Below, in pieces: positions 13,386 through 27,770 of a DNA stretch of 64,000 nucleotides (positions are counted from its first letter, which is position 1; the number at the start of each line of letters is the position of its first letter). Position numbers and translations under genes: made by a program. A model generated the notes under the pieces. It made no database searches, was not told the origin of the DNA, and worked only from the letters and a program-made list of their open reading frames with translations. The stretch lies in the NCBI RefSeq assembly GCF_036373705.1, contig NC_089850.1, forward strand, positions 31,856,733 to 31,920,732, written 5' to 3'. The stretch comes from Amia ocellicauda. Lineage: Eukaryota; Chordata; Actinopteri; Amiiformes; Amiidae.

Positions 13386-14000
13386 GTTATTCTATATTAA
13401 TAATTTTGTTTTTGATTTTCATTTTGCATTTACTTTTGATCAGATCGCGGAGGGGTGGGGGGGGGGGGAAGGCACTGGGCTAACCTATTGTTGTAGCTCT
13501 CCCAAAATGTTATGTACCGCCCCCATTGATTCACAAAATGCAAAGCTTCCTTGGGCTATTGTTGGGCTTGTTTGTGTGTGATCAAGGACAGTTTTGGAGA
13601 GTAAGCAGGGGAAACGTTTGAACACCTGCCCTTTGAGTTTGATAGAAAGTTACTGAAGTGGATGGACGGGGGGTGATAGCACTGCATGTGTGGGGACAAA
13701 TTGTGCAATCGTCGTCTTGCTGCTCGCCGCGCAATTACATTGCATTTTGGTTTTACACTGTGGATTATGGGATCGGTCCAAAATCAGCACTATGCAAGTA
13801 AAGTATACATTTTCTGTAATGTTAGAGTGTTTGTTTAACGTGGAGGATAGCAGCCCAGACCTCACGAGTACATGACAGTGATCTCCATCGAAATACTGTT
13901 GCTTTCACTTTGGATTTGAGTGGGTTGTGTGTAGTATGTTGTACACATGCAGGGAAGGCTAGCAGTCTCTACCCTGATGTTTTATTTCACGTCTTTTCAG
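13386..14000 (+). other. lin28b: lin28b intron 1
   Basis: A 615-bp intron with a GTTATT donor and a GTCTTTTCAG acceptor. It has a long G run (about 13453-13467) and otherwise unremarkable sequence. Open frames seen on both strands here are not supported as genes. Confidence 0.85.
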
Positions 14001-14191
14001 GAGGGGCGGGTAAAGGTGGCGGAGACGATCCTGGGAAATTGCCCGAGCAGGAAGAAGAGGATGCATCCCAGATTCTGCACGGAACAGGCCACTGTAAATG
14101 GTTTAATGTCCGGATGGGCTTCGGATTTATATCCATGACCAGCCGAGGGGGGAGTCCTATCGAAACCCCTTTGGATGTATTCGTACACCAA
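14001..14191 (+). CDS. lin28b: lin28b coding exon 2 (N-terminal tail and first half of cold-shock domain)
   Basis: Lin28b binds let-7 precursors and blocks their maturation, keeping cells in an early developmental state. This exon encodes residues 4-67. It starts after a TTTTCAG acceptor and ends at a consensus GTAAGT donor in phase 0. Residues 5-30 are a Gly-rich then acidic tail; residues 31-67 open the cold-shock domain, with the RNP1-like motif KWFNVRMGFGFIS and the RNP2-like DVFVHQ. In the family these aromatic residues stack on the pre-let-7 terminal loop. The match to vertebrate LIN28B is nearly unbroken from GTGHCKWF onward. The acidic tail is one residue longer than in human as I recall it. 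The open frame runs past the donor, but that extension is intronic. Confidence 0.96.
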
Positions 14192-17100
14192 GTAAGTTTG
14201 CTCTTAATCACTAACTTCAACACATGATGCACTATTTTTTTGCTGTGTGGCATGTCTTCCCTCCGTTTAAAAAAACAGCCCACACGGCATCGTTGGAGAG
14301 TCTGCTTCTCTTTTTCTTTCAGATGTTTGCTAAACTGGCGCACACTCGGCCACAAACACACACTATCGTATTGTTGATTATAATGAAAAGGTGAAATCTG
14401 TTAAGAAAAATCAGCTGCACACACAAATACAGGCGCATTGTTTAGGAATTCATAACGCTGTCTCTTTAAGACTCTTGAGATTGATAAAGCGTGTGGCCAG
14501 AGGCGGCTCTTGTTTATATGTTTGAAACCTACCGGTCAGTCTGAAATGCTGTTTTTCAGATCTCCTGGACAAATGTAAAGGGCTATGACATGTTCATTAC
14601 ATCCTTACATACGTGCATTATAACCCAAGCCGAATCGAAACGGTGTGAATGCAGCCCAGTCTATCATTTACACAGTATACAACTTGCTAAGATATAAAGC
14701 CAAGTCGAAATTCACCCCAGCATTACTTTAGTTGCAAATAAAGTGTAAAGGAGTACAGCAGAAACATCATGTATCAGCCGTGTTCAGTCTCTCAAATTGT
14801 ATCCATCTCTGGAGTTTGTAATCCAGTGATTTTCGTTGTAAGGGCTGTGTAGATAGTTCAAATGTATCATGTTTGATATACTTGCTTAATCCCCTCATAT
14901 GTTTCAATGTACACCCTGTCCCCCTCATGTATGCTCAGGGATTGCTTTTCGTGCACACTAACCTACCTGCAGCAAGATACAAATCTGAACTATATCAGTT
15001 AGTTGTGACTTTAAAGGGAACTTGATTATTTCACTAGCCAGTATGTTTCAATGGGATGCAGCAGCCCTGCATTTAGTTGGGTTGTAACACGCATATGCAT
15101 GGTCCAATCGATAGGTAACAGCCTGCTGTTGTTTTTTGACTTCTTCTTTGAACCATGTCTGGGGTCGTTAAGTTGTTCTTTACGATCCCATAAAGCTGCT
15201 TTATAGATGAATGGGGGGACGACAGAGGGAAGGAAACCCATTTTCGCCGTTTGTTATTCGCACCCCCGTTACACTTTTTGAAGTCTCGCCCGAAATGACG
15301 ATAAAAAACGCCTCGTGGCCGTTTCCTAACCAGTGTTTTTTGCACTTCAATGATAAAGACGGTGCTGCCATTTAAAACCCACTGTAGGTTGTAGGTGCAC
15401 TTGGCGAGGTTTAAAGGCCGGGAGCTGCTAGCGGCCGTGTTGTGCAACAGCTGCACACGTGGTAAACAACCGAGCGGTTGGGTTATTGGATCAAATGCTA
15501 CAATGTTCAGTACATGAAGTTTTCTTTCTTCGGTATACATATTAATACATATTCAGTGAGTGTTCAGTACACCCGAGTGTCCAAAAAAGGCTAGTATCAT
15601 TTAAACACCATCATGATTGAGATAAGTGAGATACTCTTATCCCAGACTGACAGTAGCATATATGTTTTCATATAATGTTAATGTTCTCCCTACTGTTGTT
15701 TGTAATGATGCGTTTTTATTCGTCTTAAAATATTCAGCAACGGTGTAATAATATTACAGTAGGCATTTGTTTTCAATGTCCTCTTTGCCATTGACTTATT
15801 TTTCATAGCTTATAGATGGAGGCATTTTCCTTTGCAAAGAGACTAAAGGAGTAGACCAACACTTGGTGCAGACATTAGTAATCAACTTGCAGCTTTGTTT
15901 GATGAACGCATCAGTTATCCATATTTTTAAAATGTAGAAAAAAATCCTGTTCGTTTCGTTCACATCAACAATTTATTACACATTATATAGGTAACTGGGA
16001 CAACATGTTTTGCATCTTTAGCATATAGACTATAACGATGTGTTTTATTTTAATCAAAATGTACTACTGTGAAACTGTTTGTTTTTAATAGGTTTTAGGT
16101 GTTTACCTGGACATAATGTTTATTATAGTTACGTGCATTTGTGTTTGTGACTTTATTCAATTTTCCACCTTCTCTTCTTGTTTGATTGTATTATTGTATT
16201 GAACTATTTGTAAACTTAGAACCACAGGAAGTAAATGGTTAAATGTATTATACATTAAACATAAATATGGAACTTTCATTTTCCAGTGGCAAAATAAATA
16301 ATAGAAATAGTCTGATTTAAATGCTTTCCTGCTAATCATTTCTAATTGCATGATTTGTGGTTTGGAATTAATTTACATTAATAAATATCTACTCTGATAC
16401 ACATGTATCCAATATTTCCTGATAAATGTGCAAGATAATGGAAATAATTATGTAATAATATGATAATTGCTGTAATTTGTCTCAAAATAAGTGGTGAATT
16501 GATAGCAACTGATTGCTGCAACTTTAAACCTACACTGTTGTGTGTTAGAGATGAAAATATTAAACTGGTTCAACTCTTTTGCCTAGACTTTTTACAGATA
16601 TAAGTTATTTTAAATTAATGTTTAGATAACCCTGCTTCTATACATACTGGAATGATTAAAATGAAACCTTTCCTCATAGTGCATATCCTTAGCGCATCAA
16701 GATTGACACTACACCATTTTAAATATACAATTTAATGTTGGAAAGGTATTTTTACTTATTCTCTCTACTTTTTGTGATTTGCAAATAACATTTCTTCAGC
16801 ACATGAGTCATTCTTTGTCACTGAAAGTACAATAAATTTAGATTTGTTTTCTTGTGCTATAAAGTGTTAATGAACACCATGTTATTATTTCTTATTTGGT
16901 TATCTTGGCTTTGAACTTCATCCATCCATCTTCTGAACTTAAAAAGAACCTTCTCTCATCCTGTCCAGTTTAGAAGTGTGTCATGTGTTTGTAAATTTGC
17001 ATTAAAAATTGTAATTAGAAATGTATCATACATTTAGCTAATTTCTCTCCTTATCAAGGTGTAAACATAGCAAATAAGATATACATGTGTAATTCATACA

Positions 17101-19566
17101 TTGTATAATATATGACTGAATTTATTATAAAGCATTTCTATTTACTGTTAAAAGTCAGGACTGCTGAGAGAGCTGCCTTTCCACATTTATTCAGTCTAAA
17201 CTCTTTGTCTAGGATGAGGTCAGCCATCCCACCATTTCCACCATGGTCCATGTCTGAAACCTTATCCAGGGCGTCCCAGTATTTCAACTCACAACCTACT
17301 GACTCTTAACACAGGACTGTGTGGGGTGAATTGCCCACATTGAGGAGATTCTGTTTAGAACACTCTAATACTAATTTACGTCCATTATTTTTACCCAGCA
17401 CTTGTCTGCCTTTTGTTAAATACTGTAACCTAGCACTTACTGAAAATCTGTAACATTTCACAAAGTACATTCATATTGTGGTATTAGTGTAGCCTCTGGT
17501 GGACATGCTATTTTAATAAAGAAATCTAAGAGACTATGACTGCAGCTAACACATTATTGCATAGTTGTAGCCTCAGAATGGGCAGTCACTAAGGCTAACC
17601 TACCTTCTCAATTCCACTTTAGGACATTTTTAAACCCTTCAGTGCTTCAGAAACGTTATCTGAGTGTTGATTTCTATAATGGTGTCCTAAACAAGATTGG
17701 AAAGTGGTTTTGGAGCCAGTTTGAGGAAAATTTTACTTTGGTGTGTGTGCAGGGGTTGATGGTTAAATATATTTTTTTAACATAAAATCATAGATTTATT
17801 CAATGTTGAGATGAATATTCTAGCTTTTAAACTTGGATTTAAATTATTATATATTCATAAGGCATCAGATAATACAAGTGGCCTTTTTGCTTAGATGTAT
17901 TTTTTTAATATTAACAAATATACAGACTTGTATTATTATCATTCTTTGTTGGATATCTGTGCTTTATTAAACGGTCACATTTGTGAAAGAGAATACATAT
18001 AGCCTAATTAACATTAGGTGGATTTTAATGCTACAATTGTTTACCACAGTGTGTGGCAACTATAATTATTTTTATTGTTTTAACACTGCATTTGTTTTAT
18101 GATTTCACTGATTATGGATTTCCTTGCCATTAATTTCAAATCATTGAATACAAATCTTTTTCAGTAATTAGGCTACTAAAAATGAATTATTACAGGTAAA
18201 CCTCAAGAGTGATCAATCTATTGGAATACATTAAAGCATGTTATCTTTAAAGATTGATTGCATTTTGTTTATCCATGTTATATAATGTCCTCAGTAAAAG
18301 AAAATGTGTATTTGTGTGCCTCAAGTGTTCATGCTGGTTATATAAAACAAAGTATCGCCAAACTGTTTTTGGTGTTTACAATAAGCATTATGGGTATTTG
18401 AGAGCTGTCAAACCCCTACAGTTGTACCCTCATGAAATAAAACATATTGTTTTATTTGAAAGCATTGTTAAATAACTATTTCTTGGGTGGAGTGCAGTTT
18501 GTTTGTGTGTGAGATGTTGACCATGGTTGAATGTGCAATTTTCAAATGTTTTTAATGTTGGTCTCTTGCCTTTGATGACCACTGCAGTCCCACCATTTTG
18601 AAATATCCCTCAGGCCAATCCTGGCTTCAGATTTGTTTATTTACTTCCATGTTCTAAACCCTTTTTTATGTACTTTAAATCTGAAAATATGTACTATTTC
18701 ATGTTTTCAGTACATTTTAGCAATACGTGGACTGTTGGGATACAATTCATTTGTGTCCAATAAGTCAATATATTCAATTAATGCACTTTAAGCCAATTGT
18801 ACGCATTATATTTATTTTTTGACATACCTGTCACATTCTCATTCTTTAAAATGTCTCAAACAGCATGGTATTCTGGTCATTTATTGTTTTGTTTTTAATG
18901 TAAAAAATATTCTAATTCTAATATTCTAATACCACAAGTAAAAACACAATTAAAAGTAAATTAACTCTACTAAGGGTAAAAGAAATATGAAAAAGGATTA
19001 GGTGTAATGAAAGGATGTTAAATAATATTTTAAACGTGAGAAAATTGAAAATCTAAATTGTACACACCTGAAACATTGTGTTTTCATCATATTTTACAAG
19101 CATGAAATTGGGTTTTGGTAGTATTAACAAATGTTTAATTAATTTAGACCATTCACATATATAAGCTATTAAAATTGCATGCATGCCTCTTTAACATTCT
19201 CCTCCCCCACTCCATTGAAGAATTCTGAATGGAGTTGGAATTTGCACCCTCTGGCTCAGGTTGCAAGCCCTCTTGATCAAACCAGGGAACCAAGGGTCAG
19301 TCACTTCCTTGGACCATTAATGATCCATGTGTGTTAATAGCCAAAGTGTCTCAAGCAAAAGGCTTAAGGATTTTTTTTAAGCCAGCATCTTCATATGGTG
19401 TGGGGCATATGTTTCTTAAAACAAATGCATCACTTTCCCTTTCTGATTGTGGAAAATATCTACATTTCCTGTTTTGCGTGTTCATGGGTCGTCTAATCGT
19501 ATGAATTGACAACACAATTTAAAACTTTCTGATTAAACATAACTCCCTTCTATTTATGTATGTGTG

Positions 19567-19567
<1 letters not shown>

Positions 19568-19632
<65 letters not shown>
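19568..19632. repeat. compound AT/AC microsatellite
   Basis: About 24 AT units followed by eight AC units, in lin28b intron 2. Confidence 0.95.
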
Positions 19633-22600
19633 GTATATATTACATATATAGTTAATAACATGCACTATTATGGAGACTGCTATCTGAATATCTATATTCA
19701 AGAGTTCTGTGGTCCAAATAAATTGTAGGTTTGGCTCAGGACATTAAGACCACCCATCACCCCTGTCATTGGATACTCATTTATTCAAGAAGCTTCTTAG
19801 TACATCTAGTGCTGGGTGGGGGATGGGGGCTTTCTTTAGGCATAGATTGTAGCTTAAAGAGGTGATTCTTAAAAGACAAAGAGGTTCCTGCTTTGTCACT
19901 GAACACAGAACATTCTGAAATATGCACAAGGTTCTTATACATTTGTCTGCGTCATGCAAAGTAGAATACCTGCTTGTTTCATGATGGTGCCACATTTATA
20001 GACCTTAGAGGTAGATTCTATTTTTGCATTTTTTATGCATTGAAGAGGTTAAAGTGGGCCCCTATTAAGATTAACCTCAGCCCATTTCAGGTTTTTTGGC
20101 ATGCAGGCCCCACCCTTGAATGGCCCTGGACAGCTAATACCAGTCTTTTGTTTCTCTTGCAGAAAGGTTTTTTTTTTCTCTCTTTTCCTTACGAAAAGGA
20201 AAGAAAACTACCCTCCTTCTGGTCATGTGACTTCCCTTTAGTGAGTCATATATGTAGGCTGGGAATGATTCATGCTGTATAGATCAACCATGAATGGATC
20301 GTTGAAAATAACACACATTTGTATGTAATCAAATAGAGATTAAAATTCTACAATGTTATTAGTTTTAGAATGTAATATTAGTCTACCTAATAATTTTCAG
20401 GAATATTCAAGTCAATGATTAGGTAGACTTATTAAATATATCACCTGGCCTCACAATAAACTATTTATGGTTGGGTAAGTTATATATTTGATTAATAGAC
20501 ATTTATACAAGGTTACCTTTAAAATGGTATGAATACCTAACTTACAAACAAAACCAAAATATTGTTGTGGATGAGTTTTTAAGTTGTAAAATTTAAAGTG
20601 CTGGAGATTAATACAAATTATTAGGAGAAGGCTACATAAATGATGGTTGATAGCTTGAAAGACAATAACACCCTTTTCAGTAAAGTGACGTATACCTCAT
20701 AGCTGACTTAGCAGTGACTAATACAAATTAATATTTTGCTGTTTAATTCCTATTCATTGAAGGCAAGAACTGTTGATTCATCTTCAAAAGAGAAAATATC
20801 TCCCTTACCTAAAAACATTTTTGTTTATGACTCTTGCCTGTTTTTTGTTTAATTGAATTAAACTATAGTTTTCTTGTTGTGGTCATTATTATTTTAAATT
20901 TTGGCAATTGGCAGGATTTTCATTTGAACCGTATTCCATATAGACATCCATGCATACATACTTAGTTGTATTAATTAATAACACAAAATCTGAATGAATT
21001 AAACAAAGGCAGCATATTTATTTTCCTTAAGAAATGAATTCCTTTATTAATCTGACAAAAGAAAGGTTCATATCATTTAAAAGGACAAATCAAAAGGCAG
21101 TGTGGAGACATTGGCTTTGTTGGTGGTTCATTGACTTCTTTTTGGTTTATATACATCCTGTTGGGTTATGTCCATCTGGCAATTGGGCCAGCTTTGTCCA
21201 CTTAGTATTTCCTGTCTTTAAACCTTTTTTATGACGCACCACATGGTCAGACTGGAAGACCCACTGTCCCAGTTTTACCAATTTTCATAACTTTTCTAGA
21301 CTAACCTCTTGTATATATAAACTGAAAAAAATACTTAAAAAGCCTTTTGACCTATATTGCATCAGTGGTAAGTGTTCTCATAAGATTAACCATCATGAAT
21401 TTCACTACACTGAGAAAACACTTTTTATAAAATGTGTAATATGTTCTATGAATGTGTCACCATAAGTCATGCCTGCAATTAATGAAAATGATGATGATTT
21501 ATGGATGAAACATTACTTATTTTTGTGTGAAATATTTATATACTTCATTTGGTTAAAAAAAATGGAAATAAATCATTATTGTTTTGTTTCAAAAGTGATT
21601 TCAATTACATTTATTGATACAAATGTATTTACTTTTTTTGAGAATGGTATCCTTCAAATCCAGATCTGTGGTAAGTCAGCATTTATAAATGCAAATATTG
21701 GTTTATTAGAATATAATTTATAGATAGGATGCCTTTATTTTTTCGTTTGACCTGAAAAAGCTTCTCATGAAATCCCTTTTTGTTCTTTAGTAGTGATAAG
21801 GAAATGCTACTTCACTGGAGCTGAACAAAATATGCTGTAGGCATTTCTGCTGGCTTCCCTTCATCTTCTCAGGGTGCCCCATCCTTCTTGCCCCTCCTCC
21901 ATTTTGTTTTCTTTTTCACAAGTCTTCTGGTCATGCCCTCTCTTGACCCCACTGTGTAAACCTAAACTATGCAGGACATCAGTGAGGTCAGAGGAGACTG
22001 GTTTCAGATTAAAATTTAAGGGCAAAAGTCGAAATGTGAGTACGAATGAAGGATCAGAAACTTTGTGCACATGCACACATGCATATATATATTTGTGTAT
22101 GTATATATAACATTTTATATGCCTTCATTTGATAAAATATAATTGTGCAAATAAAAGAATGGACATTTGTAAATATGTATGTTTGTTTATATGTATAAAC
22201 TTACATACATACAAACATATTCACTCATTAATCCCTTAGTGTACAGTATGTGTTTTTTAAATATATTCTTTCTCCTCTAAGAATTCTTGCACAGACAAAT
22301 TACATCTTCAATTATTATTATATTATACATCATAAAGGAAATATCAAAGTATATTACTGTAGACAAATTGTTTGTTTAATAATACTTATTATTGTGCAAT
22401 TAGTGTTATCTTTGTTTTAAATATATATATATATATATAATGTATATAATACATTTGTTTTTTTAAGTTTCACTAGTTATGTGCAAAAAGTGGTATTTTA
22501 ATCACCTAGATGTATTTATTTTGCAGCAGTGATTCAGTGATAAAGAAGGACTCTATTGAGAGTTACTTAAGTATTAAGAGATACTAAAGCATGTATTTTT

Positions 22601-25600
22601 AAATGTCAAGTTGTCTTGTCCCAGTCTACAGGATTCATTTGATTCTATGAACTTTGACCTGCAAAATCACTGCAATTTCTGAACACTGAAATGGTCAGCA
22701 TGCAATGATTCGAAATTCCTGTTAAATGTGCTTTCAGATAGTTTAGTACACACTTATTAGCAGATTGTAGAGATTATAGTATTGCAGATGAGCCTTCATC
22801 TAAAAGGGTCACATTTCATCATCATAGTCTAATTTGTACCAGAATGTAATTGATAAATCAAATAAATACAATGTATAAAAATGTAAAGTTATACTGTGAT
22901 GTATTTATTATTTATGAATCCTGATTCATACCTCCTTTTAAACAGTTTGACATTTCAAGCTTTGTTAAATGTACTTTAAGACGCTCACTAACAAATATGA
23001 GTTAAATTAAGTTCCAATAGAGCAACTGATAACTCTTAAAATGTAAGATAACAGACTTTGGGCAGTCTTAAAAGTTATTTTGAAACAGTATGTTATTAAT
23101 TAATGTTTTTAAGTTTCTTTTCAGTAATTTACATATGATAGTGATGTAAATTCAAATGTTTATATATTGAATACTTTTTTATTATCAGTATGTTTCAGTA
23201 TGTTCACAATTGTATTTAGAGTTTAAAGCTAATTTATGGTTTGGTTAAAGCAGGTGTAGGCAGTATAAATATATATAATGAAGTCCATTTTAAGATGCAT
23301 GAATACAAAGCTATATAATTCACTGCAAGATTGATATAAACAACATGTTTTTGAATGCTACTGGTTATATCTCAGTAATGCATTATACATAAAGTTGTAT
23401 TACATAATAAATATGATGTCTAACATTAGATTTTGTCTCCATTCTATGCGATATATTAAACATTAAACAATATATTAAACATATATTGGGATTAGAACAT
23501 TTGTACACCTGGATTCAACAGACACACATTTATCATTCAAGATTGTTTTTGATTGGTTCCGCTTTTTATTTTTCATATAGATTTTTAATCTCACATTCTA
23601 AAGCATTGTATTTTAATTGACTGGTTTCTAAACTGTGTTTCAACTCATTCTCTTGTCTCAGCAGCTCTTACTGCCAAATTAATTTAATGGACAGGAGGAA
23701 TCTGTATTCTCCCTAATCCTTAATCCTTAATCCTTTCCTTTCCCAAGTAGGCCTGTCTCTCCCCACCCCACCCCCAAACCAAAAATATCCAAAATGGCTC
23801 CCTTCAGCAAGTAGTAGCTAGTTTAGGTTTTTTTTCTTTTAAAAGGTGGATGGAAGTAGTGTATTTAAACAAAAACAAAAAAACACAAACACTTCGTGTA
23901 AAAAAGTACCTTTCTACAGGGAAACACATTACAATCGTGGCTTCTGATAGCAGAGTGCTGTGTTAGCTCTAACAGAAATCATTCATGTGTGTTAAGTCTT
24001 TTCTTAAGTAAAACTAATAAGCACATGCCCCCTTTGAAATCATGATCTTTAAGATGAAGTCAGGATACTGTCATAGGACTAACTGGTTAACTATATTGTG
24101 CTAAGAAGCCCATGTGCTATGAATGGGAGTAGATTTTTTGTTTCCTGGAAATGATCAGTTTTGTTTTAACTACTAAAAGCGTTGTCAATGTCTGTACAGT
24201 AGGGTCTTAAGTAATATACGTATTTTTCGTAAACTTTGAAAAGATTGTAGTCCTAAGGTTCCATTGTTATAATTTAGCAGATTCTTTAGATGAACATTAA
24301 AAGCGCAATAACAGTTACAGAAATGTCATGAAAGTATTTGATAAAGTTTTTATTTTTAATTATATTTTTATGGTTTTCAATTTACACTTGTTTCAGGAGT
24401 TCCCCTAAATGTTTAAATCCTTCTTACAACACTATCAATTTATTCTTCTAAATATTTAATTTTGTTTTAACAAAATGTAAGGCTTAAAGTTTTTTGTTTT
24501 TTTTGTTTTCTGAAAATATGCATGTAAAACAAATAACCGGTACATACTACAAGACTTATTATTTTACGGGTTATATCTGTAGTTTTAATACTATACATTT
24601 TTTGAATTAAGGCACATTGGTGTTGAGACCATTTGAAATATGCATGTAATGTTCACAACTAGTATTTTGTTTTTGTATCCATTTAGTGTATCATCATTTC
24701 ATGAACATGTCTAATACATGATAAATATTTAACATGCTTGACACAGATAACCAGTCACCTGAAACCAGTACATTTAAAAAGATGTCTTTAAATGCAGAAT
24801 AGTTTTTATTAAAAACTTAAGGAGATTTGCAAGAGTGTGTTTGGGTGTAATCTCTAAATTCTTCAAGGCAATTTATTTTTCCCCTCATCACCCTTCACCT
24901 TGGGTAGATCAAGTAATTTGGAAATCGATAAGCATTGTTCAAAGCAGGAGAAATCACGGATTGTCCTTTGGGATATGATAAGATCTAAAAATAGGTGGTT
25001 TCAGCATTTCCTGTCATTACTCTCTATGGACGTGTTAAATAGAATTTACATTTTAATTTAACGGTTTTGTTGTCATCTGTAATTTTTTGCAGAACATGTA
25101 CACATAAATTGCATGTATTAATTAAAGTACTTAATTGTGTTTCCTTAAAAACAAAACAAAACAAAAAGATTTGACACATCCTTCAGGGATCAGTAGTGTG
25201 GATAAATACTATTTGATATTGCGTAATGTTTTTAAGTTTGATGAGGGTAAATGTTAATAATTATATGTTGCAAATTGATGTCACCAAATGATATACAAGA
25301 GTTTCACACATCATAATCCATATAAAAAGTTTATTATCAAAGCTGGCAATTTTGTTCAGAAAATGCATTAACATCAATTACACAAGGTATTATGTATATA
25401 TTTTTTGCGGCTCTGTAATGTAAAATGTAATGATTTGATAAGGCTGCCCTACAGTGTGTGTATGCATATACTTAGAGTGAATATACTATACCAATATTTC
25501 TATTCTATTGTAATTTATCCATGACAGTATATATGACCAAAGTACTGATTTGATTTTAAGGACTACAGGGCAGCAAAATGCTTATATAATTTGAAGGTGT

Positions 25601-27680
25601 GGTGTCAAGATCCAATTTTATTGTATGGAAACTATTAGGTGAAGTTAAGTTATGTTTTGAACTAAATTACATTATATTGTAAAACACATCACAGACATTA
25701 CATGTATACACATGTACCTCAAGGTTTTAACTCAGAAAGTCCAGATTCTTAAAAAACAGACACATATTGGAGTGTGAAGTTATAAGTATTGATATCCATT
25801 TAATATTACTAGCTATATAGTTTAAATAGATGAGCTGAAAAGCATTTTTGCTTAGAGTTGTATGTTTTAAACAAAAATGGCTTTAAATGTCTTTATTGGA
25901 TATATCAAAAATATAGTCTAAATATTAAGACTATATATGTGAAACATATTGCATGCGAAAATCATGTTGTAATAACTTAAGCCTAAATATTTAGCAGGGC
26001 ATAAAATGCATAGACAATTTGCAAATTATCAGAAAAGAGAGAGAATTGTCTGTGAAGGACCTTTCCCACCATATTTTTGTTTTTACTAGCCCACTCTGAT
26101 GAATAATTAAATTTACAAAAATACAACTCAGGTTCTTTGACTTAAATTAGTTTTGCTCTGTATCTTATTTCCTTTTACTGTAGTGGTTGGTGTTCTTTGC
26201 TTCTGATCTTAATATTTTTAGTTAAAAGGTTCATTTTTGTTTTGATACACAACACGTTTATTAAAATCTTAAATGACCTTAACCTATTTAAGAAAAAAAT
26301 GTGAAGACCTTTTTGTATTACAGCTGAATCTAAAATACAGGTAATTTACAACTGAAAATTCAACCTACAATAACGGTTGCAGATATGTCTGCTTGTGAAT
26401 CCAAAGAATAGGGTACATACATTTTATTGACCATCAATGGGTTTAAACTAGAGAATTATGTAATCCTTTTATCTCTTAACATATAAATATTCCACATCTT
26501 TTTTGTCAGGTAGACCGTTTTTATTTTCCTCTTTGAAAACATGGTATTTTTAACAAATGGTATGTACTGCTCTATGTCAAAAGAGATGGCTGACCTTCTA
26601 AATTGTATGCATGTCATATACATATACAATATACATTTAAAAAATCATATTGAAATGCACCTTTCACTTTCTGATACTTGAGCAAGGACTTATCACTCCA
26701 TAGCTTCCTTTCTTTGTATTAATAATGTAGGCATCTCAAATGTGAACAAAAGATGTTCTCCAGCAACAGAAGGCACACAGAGGCTGACAAAGTAGTTATA
26801 ATCAGTGCCTGTTGTGGCTGCATTTTTTGATCACTGACTAGATTTCACTCAATATAAAACCATGGTAACCTGCAGAGATATTTCCTGCCAGAGAGAGGTA
26901 TTATGACGTTTCCCAGACGGATTTCTCAGAAACCGCAAACTGTCTTGATGGTAACATAGGTGTTATTGGTTAGTTTGGTTGAATCTATCATATTGGCTAT
27001 GGAAAATGGTAGAGAGAGAGATTCAAGACAGCTGAGGTTAAACCATTGTATTATCAGACCATTAAGTGGTCTAGGGCTATATGAAATCCGCGTCGCAGAG
27101 AGACAGAATCGCGGAATTCAGGGTAAAAAACAGAAATCAGGCACTCAAACACATTACAACAAAGTCAGTTTAAAGAACCTATATATATATATATTAAAAC
27201 AATTAAAGAGTACAGGGTTTGTATAATAAGAAGCTTCAAGAAACTTGGAACGCATGAAAAAACTATTTTTAGCACCTTTCATACACCATACATAACCTGT
27301 AAAAAACAATAAAAAAAAATAGAAAAGCGCCGCCCGCCTCTTGTGCTGCACTTCACTCTCGCTACTGCAGCTCCATTATCGATTGAGTGAAAACAACAAC
27401 CAATTACTAAATAAGAGTTATAATGGTGGGTCTCGGTAGGATAAGAATCAACATTTTCATCCTATACTGTCATACAATACATACGTTTGTGTATGAAGTA
27501 AAGAAAGGACACATAGCATGTGGCCAAATAACTCCTATTAAATCATATTTCATTATATAAAGTTATAAAGTTAAAAAACAAAACATGACACTCACAAGTT
27601 CAATTTGATGCCACCACAGTCTGTTGAACGAGATTGTTGTGATGGGACATTGAAAACAATTGGTATGTATGTATGCATGT

Positions 27681-27697
27681 AATTAATAATAATAATG

Positions 27698-27730
<33 letters not shown>

Positions 27731-27737
27731 GCATTAT

Positions 27738-27770
<33 letters not shown>
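27681..27770. repeat. compound AAT/ACT microsatellite
   Basis: AAT units followed by about 12 ACT units. A very similar compound repeat lies at 42211-42281 in the other order. Confidence 0.95.

Noticed and set aside
13910..14361. Several overlapping frames on both strands around lin28b exon 2
   Set aside because: Only the frame matching the cold-shock domain is real. The others are shadows, except that the 13947-14138 frame forms the end of the proposed uORF.
17155..17345. Less AT-rich patch in intron 2 that looked like a repeat or exon
   Set aside because: I could not match it to a repeat family, and it has no convincing splice sites or long frame.
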